DNA of 64,000 nucleotides, taken from assembly GCF_001278035.1 (NCBI RefSeq), contig NZ_CP009453.1, forward strand, positions 1 to 64,000, read 5' to 3'. Under the pieces are notes generated by a model. It saw only the letters and a program-made list of their open reading frames with translations, was not told where the DNA came from and did not search any database. The DNA is from Sphingopyxis sp. 113P3 (GTDB lineage Bacteria; Pseudomonadota; Alphaproteobacteria; Sphingomonadales; Sphingomonadaceae). A program made the position numbers and the translations under genes. This document shows positions 43,644-53,834 of the stretch, one piece after another (positions within the stretch are counted from its first letter, which is position 1; the number at the start of each line of letters is the position of its first letter).

Positions 43644-44548
43644 GAATTGGCAATGCTTTGCAATACCTGCGCGATCAGCAGCAGGTCTTCGGCCCGGCCT
43701 GCGCCGCTGCGCCAGACCAGCCCGATATCGCGGTAGAGCCGCCCTCCGGCAAAGGGGCGCACCACCACATCGCCATCGTCGCGGATTTCCTGGCGGACAT
43801 AAAGCTGCGGCAACAGCGCCAGCCCCATGCCCATGCCCGCCATCTGGCGGATCGCATCCAGGCTGGTGCCTTCGTAATCGCTGAGCACGCTGGCCCCGGC
43901 GCGTTCGGCCAGCGCGGCCACCTGCGTGCTCATCCGGTATTCGGGCTGAAGCGTCAGCAGGCCGCGCCCGGCCAGGTGTTCGGGGCGGATCGCGCGGACA
44001 TCGCGCAAGGGGTCGTCGGTGGCCATGGCCAGAAACATTGGCTCACGAAAAAGGCGCTCCACGTGCAATCCGGGATCGTCCACCGGAAGCTGCACCAGCG
44101 CCACATCGTGCCGCCCTTGCGCCAGTTGTTCGATCACCGCGCCGGGCTGGCCTTCGCGCACCAGCACTTTCAGGCTGGGGTGGGTGGCGTGCAGCCGCGC
44201 GACCATCTGCGGCAGGATATAGGGACCAAGCGTGGGCGATACCCCCAGCCGGATCGTGCCCGCCAGCCGCCCTTCGGCGCGGCGCGCGGCCAGCGCGGCA
44301 AAGGCATCGGCTTCGGCCAGCACGCGCCGCGCCGCTGCCACCGCATCGCGGCCCAGCGGGGTCAGGTGCGCGCGCCCGCCGCGTTCCACCACGCGATCGC
44401 CCAGCAGTGTCTCCAGCATCTGGATCTGTTGCGAAAACGATGGCTGCGATACCCCGGCAAGGGCTGCGCCGCGGGTAAAGCTGCCCGCTTCGGCCAGCGC
44501 CACGAGATAGCGCAACTGGCGCAGGGTGGGCAGGTTTTCAGCCGGCAT
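43640..44548 (-). CDS. OxyR-like LysR-family regulator without cysteines
   Basis: A 302-residue LysR-type regulator closest in layout to OxyR: LRQLRYLVALAEAGSFTRGA and VSQPSFSQQIQMLETLLGDR form the winged HTH, and the C-terminal part keeps the OxyR-like TSLDAIRQMAGMGMGLALLP and RDIGLVWR motifs. Where OxyR has its peroxide-sensing Cys199 and Cys208, this protein reads LLTLQPEYRMSTQVAALAER, and I see no cysteine anywhere in it. It may respond to a ligand instead, or act constitutively. ATG 44548 (MPAENLPT) is chosen. It follows the SLC13 gene by 22 nt on the same strand. Confidence 0.8.
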   Translation of the reverse strand: MPAENLPTLRQLRYLVALAEAGSFTRGAALAGVSQPSFSQQIQMLETLLGDRVVERGGRAHLTPLGRDAVAAARRVLAEADAFAALAARRAEGRLAGTIRLGVSPTLGPYILPQMVARLHATHPSLKVLVREGQPGAVIEQLAQGRHDVALVQLPVDDPGLHVERLFREPMFLAMATDDPLRDVRAIRPEHLAGRGLLTLQPEYRMSTQVAALAERAGASVLSDYEGTSLDAIRQMAGMGMGLALLPQLYVRQEIRDDGDVVVRPFAGGRLYRDIGLVWRSGAGRAEDLLLIAQVLQSIANS

Positions 44549-44570
44549 CGGCGCGCCCCCTGTCCATCGC

Positions 44571-45905
44571 CTAGAACGGAAAGAACTCGGCAATCGCCAC
44601 GACCGCCACGGCCCATGTCAGCAGGTTCAGCGGCAGCCCGACCTTGACGAAATCGAGGTAGCGATAGCCGCCCATCTGATAGACCAGCACATTGGTCTGA
44701 TAGCCGAACGGGGTGGCGAAGGCGGCGCTGGCCGACATCATGATCGCCACCAGGAACGGGCGCGGGCTGACGCCAAGGCTTTCCGCCAGCGCCACCGCCA
44801 CCGGGGTCAGCAGGACAGCCACCGTGGCGTTCGAAAGCAGTTCGGTCAGCAGCAGCGTGGCCCCGTAAAGCAGGATCAGCGCCGCCAGCGGGCCGACGCC
44901 GTTGACTGACCCCACCAGCCAGCCGGTGGCCTGCGCGGCCAGCCCGGTCTGTTCCATGGCGATGCCGATCACCACCATCCCGGCGATCAGCAGCAGGATT
45001 TCCGGCCGCATCCCCGAATAGGCTTCATCAGGCGAAATGATCCGCAGCACGATCAGCAGCACTGCCCCGGCAAAGGCCGCAGCGGCAATCGGCACCAGGT
45101 CGATCGCGGCAAAGGCGATCACGCCGATGAACACCGCCACCGATACCAGCGCCATGCGCGGCTGGAAGGCGTGCTTCCTGGCGTAGATGCGCGTGTCCTG
45201 CAGCGTATCGCCCGACAGGTCGAGGTGCGTCACGGTGTGGCGTTCCACCTCGGACCAGTCGCGCGCGTCGCCTTCGGTCGCGGGCGTATCGGTCCTCTCG
45301 CCCACCAGCCGCCCGGTGAACAGCAGCAGGTACAGCCCGCCTGCCAGCGCGATGGCCAGCCCTACGGGCGTGATCTCGAACAGCCCGAACTGCGGCTGTC
45401 CCGATGATCGCGCCATGTCATCGACCAGCAGGTTGGTCGATGTGCCGATCAGCGTGCAGCACCCGCCCAGCACCGCGACATAGGACAGCGGCATGAGGAA
45501 GCGGCGGGGGTCGATCCGGATCGAGCGCGCGACATCGCGCACCACCGGCGCTGCGATCACCACGATCGGGGTGTTGTTGAGAAAGGCCGAGGCAAAGCCG
45601 CACAGCCCGATCAGACCCCACAGCCCCGCCGCGCCGGTACGGCGGCACAGCGCCACGGCGCGGTCTATCGCCTTGTCCAGCAGGCCGGACAGCTCCATCG
45701 CGTGGGCGATCACGAACAGCGATGCCAGGGTGATGATCGCCGGGCTGGCAAAGGCGCCCTGCACTTCGCTGGGGCGCACCGCACCGGTCACCAGCAGCAC
45801 TGCCGCCCCGGCGATGGCCACGACATCGGCCCGCATCCGGTCCGCGATCAGCGCGGCGATCACGCTGACCAGGACGACAAGGGTTATGATCTGTTCGAAG
45901 CTCAT
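44571..45905 (-). CDS. SLC13/DASS-type anion transporter
   Basis: A 444-residue polytopic protein with two repeats carrying the family motifs: SAFLNNTPIVVIAAPVV and GCCTLIGTSTNLLVDDM in the first half, LLTELLSNATVAVLLTPVA and FATPFGYQTNVLVYQMGG in the second. These match sodium/sulfate or dicarboxylate symporters of the SLC13 (ArsB/NhaD) superfamily. The cytoplasmic loop (about 205-240) is short, with no TrkA_C domains. Substrate unknown. ATG 45905 (MSFEQIITL) is the likely start. Possible operon with the OxyR-like gene downstream. Confidence 0.85.
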   Translation of the reverse strand: MSFEQIITLVVLVSVIAALIADRMRADVVAIAGAAVLLVTGAVRPSEVQGAFASPAIITLASLFVIAHAMELSGLLDKAIDRAVALCRRTGAAGLWGLIGLCGFASAFLNNTPIVVIAAPVVRDVARSIRIDPRRFLMPLSYVAVLGGCCTLIGTSTNLLVDDMARSSGQPQFGLFEITPVGLAIALAGGLYLLLFTGRLVGERTDTPATEGDARDWSEVERHTVTHLDLSGDTLQDTRIYARKHAFQPRMALVSVAVFIGVIAFAAIDLVPIAAAAFAGAVLLIVLRIISPDEAYSGMRPEILLLIAGMVVIGIAMEQTGLAAQATGWLVGSVNGVGPLAALILLYGATLLLTELLSNATVAVLLTPVAVALAESLGVSPRPFLVAIMMSASAAFATPFGYQTNVLVYQMGGYRYLDFVKVGLPLNLLTWAVAVVAIAEFFPF

Positions 45906-46084
45906 CGCAGCCCACGGCTTACCCGCGACCATGCCCGGCGGCAATCGCAGACCGCGCCGGAACGCGGACTGTCGGGCCGGGTCCGCGAGGGGGCACGCGG
46001 CGTATCGGACAGGCGGCGCGGTGAACCCCTATTTCACCGATCACCCCCTCGCCGGGGCTGACCGGCCATGCTAGAGCACGCGCC

Positions 46085-47008
46085 ATGACTGCACTTCCTG
46101 CCACACTGCCAACCCGGCGCGGCGCGTCGGCGCTGCGGATCATGGCCCTTGCCACAGTGCTGATGCTGCCCGCGTGCAAGGTGGTGAAGGCCCCTTCGCC
46201 CGATGCCACGGCCAGCGATACCCCCGCTGCAGATGCTTCGGCATCGGCCGGGCCCGCACCTGCCGCCACCCCCGCCATCGCCGCGCTGGCCCCGCTGGAC
46301 CGCGCCGCGATTCTCGGCCTTGTCTCTGCCGCGGCGGATGCCACGGCGGCGGGCCAGCCCTTGCCGCCCGCCGGCCGTCCGGCGGTCAACCGCACCTTTG
46401 AACTGCGCCTGCCGTTCGGGTGCGCCGGGCCGGGATCGGCCTGGGGATCGGCCAACGGCGGCATGTGGACTTATGATCCGGCAATGCGGACCTTGCGCAT
46501 CAGCGTGCAGGCGCAGCGGCTGGGGTCCGATCCGCGCTTTGCCGATCTTGCCGGAAAGCAGCCGTTCGATGCCATCGAAGGGTTCTGGCTGGAACGGCCG
46601 TGGACCAGCGCGGAATCCTGCCCGGCGGTGCCGGTCGGCGTGGCCAGCGAACCCGCGCCCGCGCCGCAGACGCTGGCGCTGGCGCAATTCTTTGCCGCCG
46701 ATGCGCCGCGCACCTTGCAGCGTGCCGGACGGCCCTATGCCTACACCGGCCGGTTCCGCGACGATGGCGCCTTGCCCGCGCTGCCGGGGATCAAGCCTTC
46801 GGACACGGTCGGTGCGCCGCCGCCGGGGGCTTCGGGCTTTCGCCTGCGGCTGATCGGGCGCATTGCCGGGTTTGCCGATGGCCAGCCGGTGCATTGCACG
46901 ATGACCGATCCGGCCCGCCCGCCGCTGTGCGCGCTGGCGGTCGATTTCGCGTCCGTGGCCATCGAAGACCCCGCCAGCGGCACGACCCTGGCGGAATGGC
47001 ACAAGTAG
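46085..47008 (+). CDS. Predicted lipoprotein of unknown function
   Basis: A 307-residue protein with a lipoprotein signal peptide (basic MTALPATLPTRRG start, hydrophobic stretch, lipobox MLPAC with Cys near 31), an Ala/Pro-rich linker of about 35 residues, and a globular part with RTFELRLPFGCAGPG, MWTYDPAMRTLRISVQAQ and a C-terminal SVAIEDPASGTTLAEW. I do not recognise the family. Divergent from the SLC13 gene, with about 180 bp between starts and no evident operator. Confidence 0.65.
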   Translation: MTALPATLPTRRGASALRIMALATVLMLPACKVVKAPSPDATASDTPAADASASAGPAPAATPAIAALAPLDRAAILGLVSAAADATAAGQPLPPAGRPAVNRTFELRLPFGCAGPGSAWGSANGGMWTYDPAMRTLRISVQAQRLGSDPRFADLAGKQPFDAIEGFWLERPWTSAESCPAVPVGVASEPAPAPQTLALAQFFAADAPRTLQRAGRPYAYTGRFRDDGALPALPGIKPSDTVGAPPPGASGFRLRLIGRIAGFADGQPVHCTMTDPARPPLCALAVDFASVAIEDPASGTTLAEWHK

Positions 47009-47063
47009 CCGTACCGCCGCGCGGCATGATTCGAACCACGCTTGCGATCAGGGATTTTTGCCG

Positions 47064-47107
47064 ATGAGCACCAGTCAGATCCGGCCGGGCGCCAGCGTCG
47101 CCCAGCT
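47064..47107 (+). pseudogene. 5' stub of a gene cut by the Tn3 element
   Basis: An ATG at 47064 opens a frame (MSTSQIRPGASVAQL) that enters the left inverted repeat after 14 codons. It may be the start of an interrupted gene; its rest is not found at the right side of the transposon. Evidence is thin. Confidence 0.25.
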
Positions 47108-47145
47108 GGGGTCGGTTCCGGCTGAGGGCGAAATGACACCCTAAG
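47108..47145 (+). repeat. Left 38-bp inverted repeat of the Tn3 element
   Basis: Begins GGGGTCGGTTCCGGCTGAGG and ends ACACCCTAAG. The right copy, read inward, begins GGGGTCAGTTCTGGCTGAGG. Confidence 0.92.
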
Positions 47146-47195
47146 GGAATAGCTGTCCTTGCCGTCGCCGCGGCTGCCATTGATCACAAACTGCG

Positions 47196-47735
47196 TCACT
47201 CTCGATGGATAGAACATTCCGTCAGCCACCTTGCAGGCATGACGTTGACCGCTGCCCTCAAAGGTATGCGATAGAAGTTCATCGTTCGATAGCTCCATGC
47301 ATATGGCACGCAGTGCTTCATGACGGCGGTATGCAGGAAGAACTGAAATTCTTCCGGGGCATGCCGGACCGATTCTAAAAACGAGTGTTGGGTTTGCCGG
47401 TCAGCACCGAACTCGTTCAACGCCTTCAATCTCAGATTATCCGCATAAGCTCCGACTGAGAGTAGAGAGCCCGCCAGCGCCACCGCTACAAAAATGGGGC
47501 CTCGAACGATCGAAAACCGAGCCGGTATCAAAAAGCTGGTCGCTCCGACCGCGAAGCAAGCGGATACGATCCAGAGCCAGTGAGGCGCGCCCAGTCTATC
47601 TGACCAGATCGTCGCGAGGAATACTGGCTTCAGCAAGCTACCGAAGACGAAGCCTGCAATCGCCAGGTACGTAATGCATCCAAGCGCGGCGGTCTTCATC
47701 CTGTGCTTTCGTCCGACATCCGGCGCGACGCTCAT
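47196..47735 (-). CDS. Small membrane protein of the Tn3 element
   Basis: A protein of 179 residues with three likely membrane segments (LGCITYLAIAGFVFGSLL, LWIVSACFAVGATSFLIP, GPIFVAVALAGSLLSV) followed by a soluble part ending in WLTECSIHRE. Family not recognised. The ATG at 47735 overlaps the resolvase stop as ATGA, so the two are one transcript; the longer frame upstream is antisense-frame resolvase sequence. It is passenger content of the transposon. Confidence 0.65.
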   Translation of the reverse strand: MSVAPDVGRKHRMKTAALGCITYLAIAGFVFGSLLKPVFLATIWSDRLGAPHWLWIVSACFAVGATSFLIPARFSIVRGPIFVAVALAGSLLSVGAYADNLRLKALNEFGADRQTQHSFLESVRHAPEEFQFFLHTAVMKHCVPYAWSYRTMNFYRIPLRAAVNVMPARWLTECSIHRE

Positions 47736-48361
47736 GCCGCCACCTCGACCTTGTGATCCATGTCCGCCCTGGAGCGTCCGACGATTGCGGCGACAGTATT
47801 CTTGCTGAGGCCGAGGTCCCGGGCTATCCAGCGATAGCTGCGCCCCTCGGCAACAAGGGCTAGCACCTTGGGGGCAAGCCGATCCGACTTCGGGCGGACG
47901 CCGGTCTGCCGCCCGAGTTTCCGACCCCGCGCCCGTGCCGCGGCGAGGCCGGAGCGAACCCGCTCGCTGAGCATGTCGCGCTCGAACTGCGCAATGCCTG
48001 CGAGCATCGTCGCCATCATACGACCGTGCGGCGTATCGACCTCGAAGGTCATGCCGCTCATCGCGACCACCGACACGCGCCAGCCCGACAGCCGGTTGAG
48101 CGTATCGAGCAGGTCCTGCGTCGAGCGCCCCCAACGACTGAGTTCGGTGACAAGGATCGCATCAATGTGGCGCGCCTGGGCCAGCTTCATCACTTCGGCA
48201 CGTGCCGATCGGTTGGCCTTCATCCCCGAGGCGGTTTCTCGAAAGACCTCGACCACCTCATAGCCGCCACGCTCGGCAAAACCGGCGAGGTCGCGAAGCT
48301 GCCGCTCGCACGACTGGTCGGCTGTCGAGACCCTGGCGTAGATGGCGGCGCGCTGTCCCAA
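47732..48361 (-). CDS. tnpR: Serine resolvase/invertase of the Tn3 element
   Basis: A 209-residue serine recombinase. AAIYARVSTADQS holds the nucleophile Ser near 12, followed by LVTELSRWGRSTQDL, GRMMATMLAGIAQFERDML and a C-terminal HTH (YRWIARDLGLSKNTVAAIVGR). It resolves cointegrates at res, probably in the 95 bp before divergent tnpA (48362-48456). Confidence 0.92.
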   Translation of the reverse strand: MGQRAAIYARVSTADQSCERQLRDLAGFAERGGYEVVEVFRETASGMKANRSARAEVMKLAQARHIDAILVTELSRWGRSTQDLLDTLNRLSGWRVSVVAMSGMTFEVDTPHGRMMATMLAGIAQFERDMLSERVRSGLAAARARGRKLGRQTGVRPKSDRLAPKVLALVAEGRSYRWIARDLGLSKNTVAAIVGRSRADMDHKVEVAA

Positions 48362-48456
48362 TTGAACCCTTCTGGAATTAGGCCTCGAAAAGCCTTGATC
48401 TGCGTGGGGTCAGTGTTGTCCAAAACAGACTTCTGTTCAATAGGGACAAGCCGTGC

Positions 48457-51354
48457 ATGCCGAGACGCCATATCCTCAGCGCCCGACAGCGTTCGGCCCT
48501 ACTCGACCTGCCGACTGACGAAGCGGCGCTGCTGCGGCATTATATTCTGGCAGCCGATGACCTGATCCATATCGACCGGCGGCGCCGACCGGAGAACCGC
48601 ATCGGGTTCGCCCTGCAGTTGTGTGCGCTGCGATATCCAGGTCGGACGCTTGCTCCCGGCGAACTGATCCCCCACGCCGTGTCCGCCTTTCTAGGTGCCC
48701 AGCTTGGCATCGCTGGCGACACGCTCGCGTCCTATGCCGTTCGACGCCAAACCCGGCACCAGCACATGGAGGCGCTGCGCCGCATCTACGGATACAGGAT
48801 GTTCCCCGGACAGGGACCGCATGCCAGGGCGTTCCGGGATTGGCTTCTCGCCGAAGCCGAGCAGGCACGCTCAAACGACGACCTTGCCCGGCGCTTCATT
48901 GCCCGCTGCCGTGAAACCATGACCATCCTGCCAGCGATCACGACAATCGAGCGGTTGTGCGCGGACGCGCTCGTCGCCGCCGAACGCCAGATCGAGAAGC
49001 GGATCGCAGCCCGTCTCGATCCCGTCGCCTGTGATGGGCTCGACCGACTGACTACCGAGATGCTGCCGGGGGCGATCAGCCGCTTCATCTGGCTGCGCCG
49101 GATTGAGCCGGGCAACAACTCCGCCGCGGCGAACCGGCTGCTCGACCGGCTCGAGTTCCTGCGCGCGATGAACCTCAATGATGGTTTACTTGCCGGTGTT
49201 CCACCGCATCGCGTCGCCCGGCTACGCCGGCAGGGCGAGCGCTACTTCGCCGATGGCCTGCGCGATCTCGGCGCCGATCGGCGCCGCGCTATCATGGCGG
49301 TTTGCGTCATTGAATGGGCCACTGCGACGGCGGATGCGGTGATCGAAACACATGACCGGATCGTTGGCCGCACCTGGCGCGACGCGAAGCAACTGCATGA
49401 CGCGCGGGTCGTAGAAACCAGAGGCGCTACCACTGCGACTTTGAACGGCTTCACTGCACTCGGTCAATCATTGCTCGAAGCGCATGGCGACGGCGCGTCG
49501 CTGGAAGATGCGGTCGCGCGCGGGGCGGGATGGGAACGGCTCACCAGTCTCGTCGCTACGGCCAAGACGTTGACGGACACCTTGGGCGACGATCCGCTGG
49601 CCTATGTTGATCAGGGGTATCACCGCTTCCGTCGGTATGCCCCGCGCATGCTGCGATGCCTCGACCTCAAAGCTGCGGCGGTTGCACGGCCTTTGCTGGA
49701 CGCGGCTACCGCCATCGCTACCAGGGGCGCAGTTCCGGCGGCCGACGATTTCTTGCGCCCGCATTCCAAATGGCGGCGACAGTTGCGGGCGAAGGGCGAT
49801 GATGATGCCCGCCTCCGGGAAGTCGCGGTCATGTTCCACCTGCGCGACGCGCTGCGCTCGGGCGACATCTGGTTCGACCGCTCGCATCGGTATGGTGACC
49901 TGCGCCACGTCCTCGTGCCGATGGCGGTCGCGCATGCCGCGAAGCTAGCGGTCCCGTCCGACCCGCATGTCTGGCTGGCTGACCGCAAGGTGCGTCTCGC
50001 CGATGGCCTTGCCCGGCTCGGTCGCGCCGCGCGCAGCGGTACAATTCCGAAAGGCAGCATCGAAGACGGCACGCTGCGCATTGATCGCCTCACCGCCGAC
50101 GCGCCGGATGGGATCGAGGATCTGATGCTCGATCTGTATCGCCGCCTGCCGCCCGTCCGCATCACCGATCTGCTGCTCGAAGTCGATACCGCGCTGGGTT
50201 TCACCGATGCCTTCACGCATCTGCGCACCGGCGTGCCGTGCGGCGACCGAATTGGTCTGCTCAACGTCCTGCTCGCCGAGGGCCTGAATTTGGGCCTGCG
50301 TAAGATGGCAGAGGCTTCCAACACCCACGACTATTGGCAACTCTCCCGTCTCGCGCGCTGGCACGTCGAAAGCGAGGCGATCGACCAGGCGCTGGCCAAC
50401 GTGGTCGCGGCGCAAGGGGCGCTGCCGATGGCCCAGGTGTGGGGTATGGGTAGAGCCGCATCGGCCGATGGCCAGTTCTTCCCCGCAGCACGGCAGGGCG
50501 AGGCGATGAACACGATCAACGCCCGCTACGGCAACGATCCCGGAATCAAGGCCTATACTCACGTCAACGACCGCTTCGCGCCGTTTGCATCGCGGACTAT
50601 TCCAGCCACAGTCAGCGAAGCACCTTACCTGCTCGACGGGCTGACGATGAATGAGGCAGGGCGACGGATCGAAGAGCAATACGCCGACACTGGCGGGTTC
50701 ACCGATCATCTGTTCGGGATCAGCGCCATGCTCGGCTACCGCCTTGTGCTGCGCATCCGCGACCTCCCATCCAAACGACTGTACGTATTCGACCCTGCCA
50801 CCACGCCGAGCGAGCTGCGCCCGCTGGTGGGCGGCAAGGTTCGTGAGGCGCTGATCGTTTCCAACTGGCCCGACCTGTTCCGCTGCGCCGCCACCATGAG
50901 CGCGGGGCAGGTCGCGCCGAGCAGCATCTTGCGCAAGCTCGCCGCCTATCCGCGCCAGAACGATCTTGCAGCCGCGCTGCGCGAGGTGGGCCGGATCGAG
51001 CGGACGTTATTCATCGTCGAATGGATTCTCGACGCCGGTATGCAGCGCCGTGCACAGGTGGGCCTCAACAAAGGTGAGGCACATCATGCGTTGAAAAATG
51101 CCCTGCGCATTGGCCGTCAGGGCGAAATCCGCGACCGCACGACGGAGGGTCAGCATTACCGGATCGCTGGCCTCAACCTACTGACCGCCATCATCGTCTA
51201 CTGGAACACCCTGCATCTCGGCCATGCCGTCGAAGCTCGCCGCCGCGAAGGGCTCGATACCCCCGACCATCTTCTCGCCCATATCTCGCCGCTCGGGTGG
51301 GCCCACATCCTTCTCACTGGTGAGTACCTTTGGCCCAAGGACTCCGCCGCTTAG
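48457..51354 (+). CDS. tnpA: Tn3-family transposase
   Basis: A 965-residue Tn3 TnpA. N-terminal DUF4158-like DNA-binding part (FALQLCALRYPGRTLAPGE), then the DDE domain with LLEVDTALGF, SADGQFFPAARQ containing the second Asp, and LNKGEAHHALKNALRIG with the catalytic Glu. Length is typical. The stop TAG lies inside the right inverted repeat, as is usual. It looks intact. Confidence 0.95.
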   Translation: MPRRHILSARQRSALLDLPTDEAALLRHYILAADDLIHIDRRRRPENRIGFALQLCALRYPGRTLAPGELIPHAVSAFLGAQLGIAGDTLASYAVRRQTRHQHMEALRRIYGYRMFPGQGPHARAFRDWLLAEAEQARSNDDLARRFIARCRETMTILPAITTIERLCADALVAAERQIEKRIAARLDPVACDGLDRLTTEMLPGAISRFIWLRRIEPGNNSAAANRLLDRLEFLRAMNLNDGLLAGVPPHRVARLRRQGERYFADGLRDLGADRRRAIMAVCVIEWATATADAVIETHDRIVGRTWRDAKQLHDARVVETRGATTATLNGFTALGQSLLEAHGDGASLEDAVARGAGWERLTSLVATAKTLTDTLGDDPLAYVDQGYHRFRRYAPRMLRCLDLKAAAVARPLLDAATAIATRGAVPAADDFLRPHSKWRRQLRAKGDDDARLREVAVMFHLRDALRSGDIWFDRSHRYGDLRHVLVPMAVAHAAKLAVPSDPHVWLADRKVRLADGLARLGRAARSGTIPKGSIEDGTLRIDRLTADAPDGIEDLMLDLYRRLPPVRITDLLLEVDTALGFTDAFTHLRTGVPCGDRIGLLNVLLAEGLNLGLRKMAEASNTHDYWQLSRLARWHVESEAIDQALANVVAAQGALPMAQVWGMGRAASADGQFFPAARQGEAMNTINARYGNDPGIKAYTHVNDRFAPFASRTIPATVSEAPYLLDGLTMNEAGRRIEEQYADTGGFTDHLFGISAMLGYRLVLRIRDLPSKRLYVFDPATTPSELRPLVGGKVREALIVSNWPDLFRCAATMSAGQVAPSSILRKLAAYPRQNDLAAALREVGRIERTLFIVEWILDAGMQRRAQVGLNKGEAHHALKNALRIGRQGEIRDRTTEGQHYRIAGLNLLTAIIVYWNTLHLGHAVEARRREGLDTPDHLLAHISPLGWAHILLTGEYLWPKDSAA

Positions 51355-51387
51355 GGTGTCATTCCGCCCTCAGCCAGAACTGACCCC
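51350..51387 (-). repeat. Right 38-bp inverted repeat of the Tn3 element
   Basis: Mirror copy of the left repeat with four mismatches over 38 bp; it contains the stop codon of tnpA. Confidence 0.92.
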
Positions 51388-53761
51388 CACCGGCGCATCC
51401 GAAGTCAACAACCTTGCTTACGCCGTCCGGCTCGGACTGTGGGGTCCGGAAACAGCCTTCGCGAATCGCGAAGCATTCATCTCGTCGATCCGTCAGGGCG
51501 GGATCGCGGCCATGGAACTGGTTGCCCGCGACATGAAGGCGACCGGCCTCTACATGGCGCGCGCCCTGTCCTTCGCCGGCGTCGAGTACGAGATCCTGCG
51601 GCACGAGCTCACCGAGGAGCAGATCGCGATCTACGACACTTACGCCGACGCATGGAGCATCATCCACCGCAACATGGAGGCCGCGCTCGAACTGACTGGC
51701 GTGGTCGACGAACTCGACAAGTCGACGCTCAACTCCGGCGCGAAAGCGGCGGCACGTTCCCGCTTTGAAAGCACGAAGCAGCGTTTCTTCGGGCAGGTAC
51801 TTTTGGCCATGAAGCTGCCGACCGTGATCGCCGCTGTCGAACAGCATATCGCCGACGGCACCTCGGTCGTGCTGCAGCTTGTCACCACAGCCGAGTCGAT
51901 CCTGACACGGCGCTTGAACGAGCTGTCTCCGGAAGAACGCGCCGATCCCGAGATTGAGCTCAGCCCGATCGAATACGTCATCGACTACCTCACGCGCGCC
52001 TTTCCGACCCGGCAGATGGAGACCTATACGGATGACACGGGCGAGGTCCGCTCGCGGCCGATGTTCGACGCCGCCGGCAATCCCGTCGTCAATCCCGAAG
52101 CGGAGGCGAAGCGTGCCGAACTGATCGAGCGTCTGTGCGCCCTCCCCCCGATCAAGGCAGCGCTCGACGCAATCCTCGAACGGTTCGGGCACGACAACGT
52201 CGCCGAGGTAACCGGCAGGACCAAGCGTCTCGTGCCCACCGGCCACGGCGGCCAGAAGCTGGAAACACGCACCACCCGGTCGACCCAGGCCGACGCCGCG
52301 GCGTTCATGGAAGGCACGAAGCGCATCCTGATCTTCTCGGATGCCGGCGGCACTGGCCGGTCCTATCACGCCAGTCTCGATGTGCCGAACCAGCAGCAGC
52401 GCGTTCATCTGCTCCTGGAACCGGGCTGGAGAGCCGACAGGGCCATCCAGGGCCTCGGGCGAACCCACCGGACACATCAGGCCTGCTCACCCCTGTTCCG
52501 GCCCGTTACGACGTCCTGCAAGGGCGAGCTGCGCTTCACATCGACGATCGCGCGGCGCCTCGACAGCCTCGGTGCCCTGACGCGCGGCCAACGTCAGACC
52601 GGCGGACAGAACCTGTTCGATCCGGCAGACAATCTCGAGAGCGATTATGCGAAGTCGGCGCTCATCACCTGGTTCCATCTCCTTGTCGGGGGCAAGCTGA
52701 CCAGCATCGACTTCGCCGAATTCACCGAGCGGACCGGTCTGGAGCTCACCGACAGCGACGGGATCCTGAAGGAAGATCTGCCGCCCATCCAGCGCTGGCT
52801 CAACCGTCTGCTGGCGCTCCCCATCGGCCTGCAGAACCTGATCTTCGACGAGTTCCTGGCGCTGGTCGAAACACGCGTGGCGGCCGCCCGCGAGGCAGGT
52901 ACGCTCGACGTGGGTGTCGAGACCATGCCCGTGGAAACCGCGACCGTCCTCGAGGACACAGTGCTTCGCACCGATCCGGTGAGCGGAGCCACCTCGCACC
53001 TCCTGACGATCGAAGTCGCACGGCGTCGGCATCCGGTCAGCCTCGAACGCGCGATCCGCATCGCCGAAAGCGACAGCACCGCGCGGTTCCTCAGGAATGG
53101 ACGTTCGGGCAAGGTCGCCTTGAGCACCAAGGCCCGGTCGGGCATGACCGACGACGGCACATCGGTCCCGCGCATCGAGCTCATGCGGCCGACCCGGCGA
53201 GAATATCTCCGCGAGTTCGACATGTTCGAATCCGCGTGGGAACCCTGCTCGCGAAAGACCTTCGAAGAAGGGTGGACCGCCGAAGCCGACGAGGCAGCCA
53301 CACGGCTCGACCATGAAACCGTCCAGCTGGCGACCGGCCTCCTCCTGCCCATCTGGTCCGCCCTGCCCTCAGACCACCTCGAGGTGAACCGCATCGTCGA
53401 TGCAGAGGGCCGCTCGTGGCTCGGCCGCATCGTGTTCCCGAAGGACGTCGCGAAGCTGCTCACGACGCTGGGCGTCGAGCAGACCTCGTCGCTGACGCCT
53501 GCGCAGATCACTGCAGCGGTAGTCGGCGGCAGCGCGATGCCCATCCAGCGGCCCTTCCCCTGCGAGCTGAAACGCTCGCGCGTGAACGGTTCGCCCCGCA
53601 TCGAGATCGTCGGCGCGCCGGCAAGCCAGCTTCCCTGGCTGAAGTCCCTCGGCTGTTTCAGCGAGATCATCTCGTACCGCACGCGGGTCTTCGTCCCTGC
53701 GGAACGCGCTTCGGAGATCATCGAGCGCTTGGTCGCCTCCACCAATCCGGAGGCGGCCTGA
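51388..53761 (+). pseudogene. Strawberry-notch-type helicase, C-terminal half
   Basis: About 790 residues of the C-terminal half of a large plasmid helicase of the strawberry-notch family. Visible are WGPETAFANREAF...GGIAAMELVARDMKATGLY, typical of the family centre, and the helicase C domain with RILIFSDAGGTGRSYHASLD, LLEPGWRADRAIQGLGRTHR and SLGALTRGQRQTGGQNLFDP. The N-terminal ATPase half with Walker A/B is absent, since the frame comes out of the Tn3 right end. Without it, helicase activity is not expected. It could still be translated from an internal start. Confidence 0.85.
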
Positions 53762-53834
53762 AGAGGAAAGACGAGGGGGATCGGGAAAGGTGTCCGGTGA
53801 AGGTTTCGCCGGGCCATCCACCAGGAGAAGACCG

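Larger units (their letters stand above)
47108..51387 (+). mobile_element. Complete Tn3-family transposon
   Basis: 4280 bp bounded by 38-bp inverted repeats (47108-47145 and 51350-51387) that start GGGGTC and differ at four positions. It carries tnpA, a serine resolvase and a small membrane protein. The 5 bp outside the ends are CAGCT and CACCG, so no target duplication is visible. Left of it is chromosomal-looking DNA with the SLC13 region, right of it a strawberry-notch helicase gene lacking its 5' half. The element therefore now joins two unrelated sequences. Confidence 0.92.
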
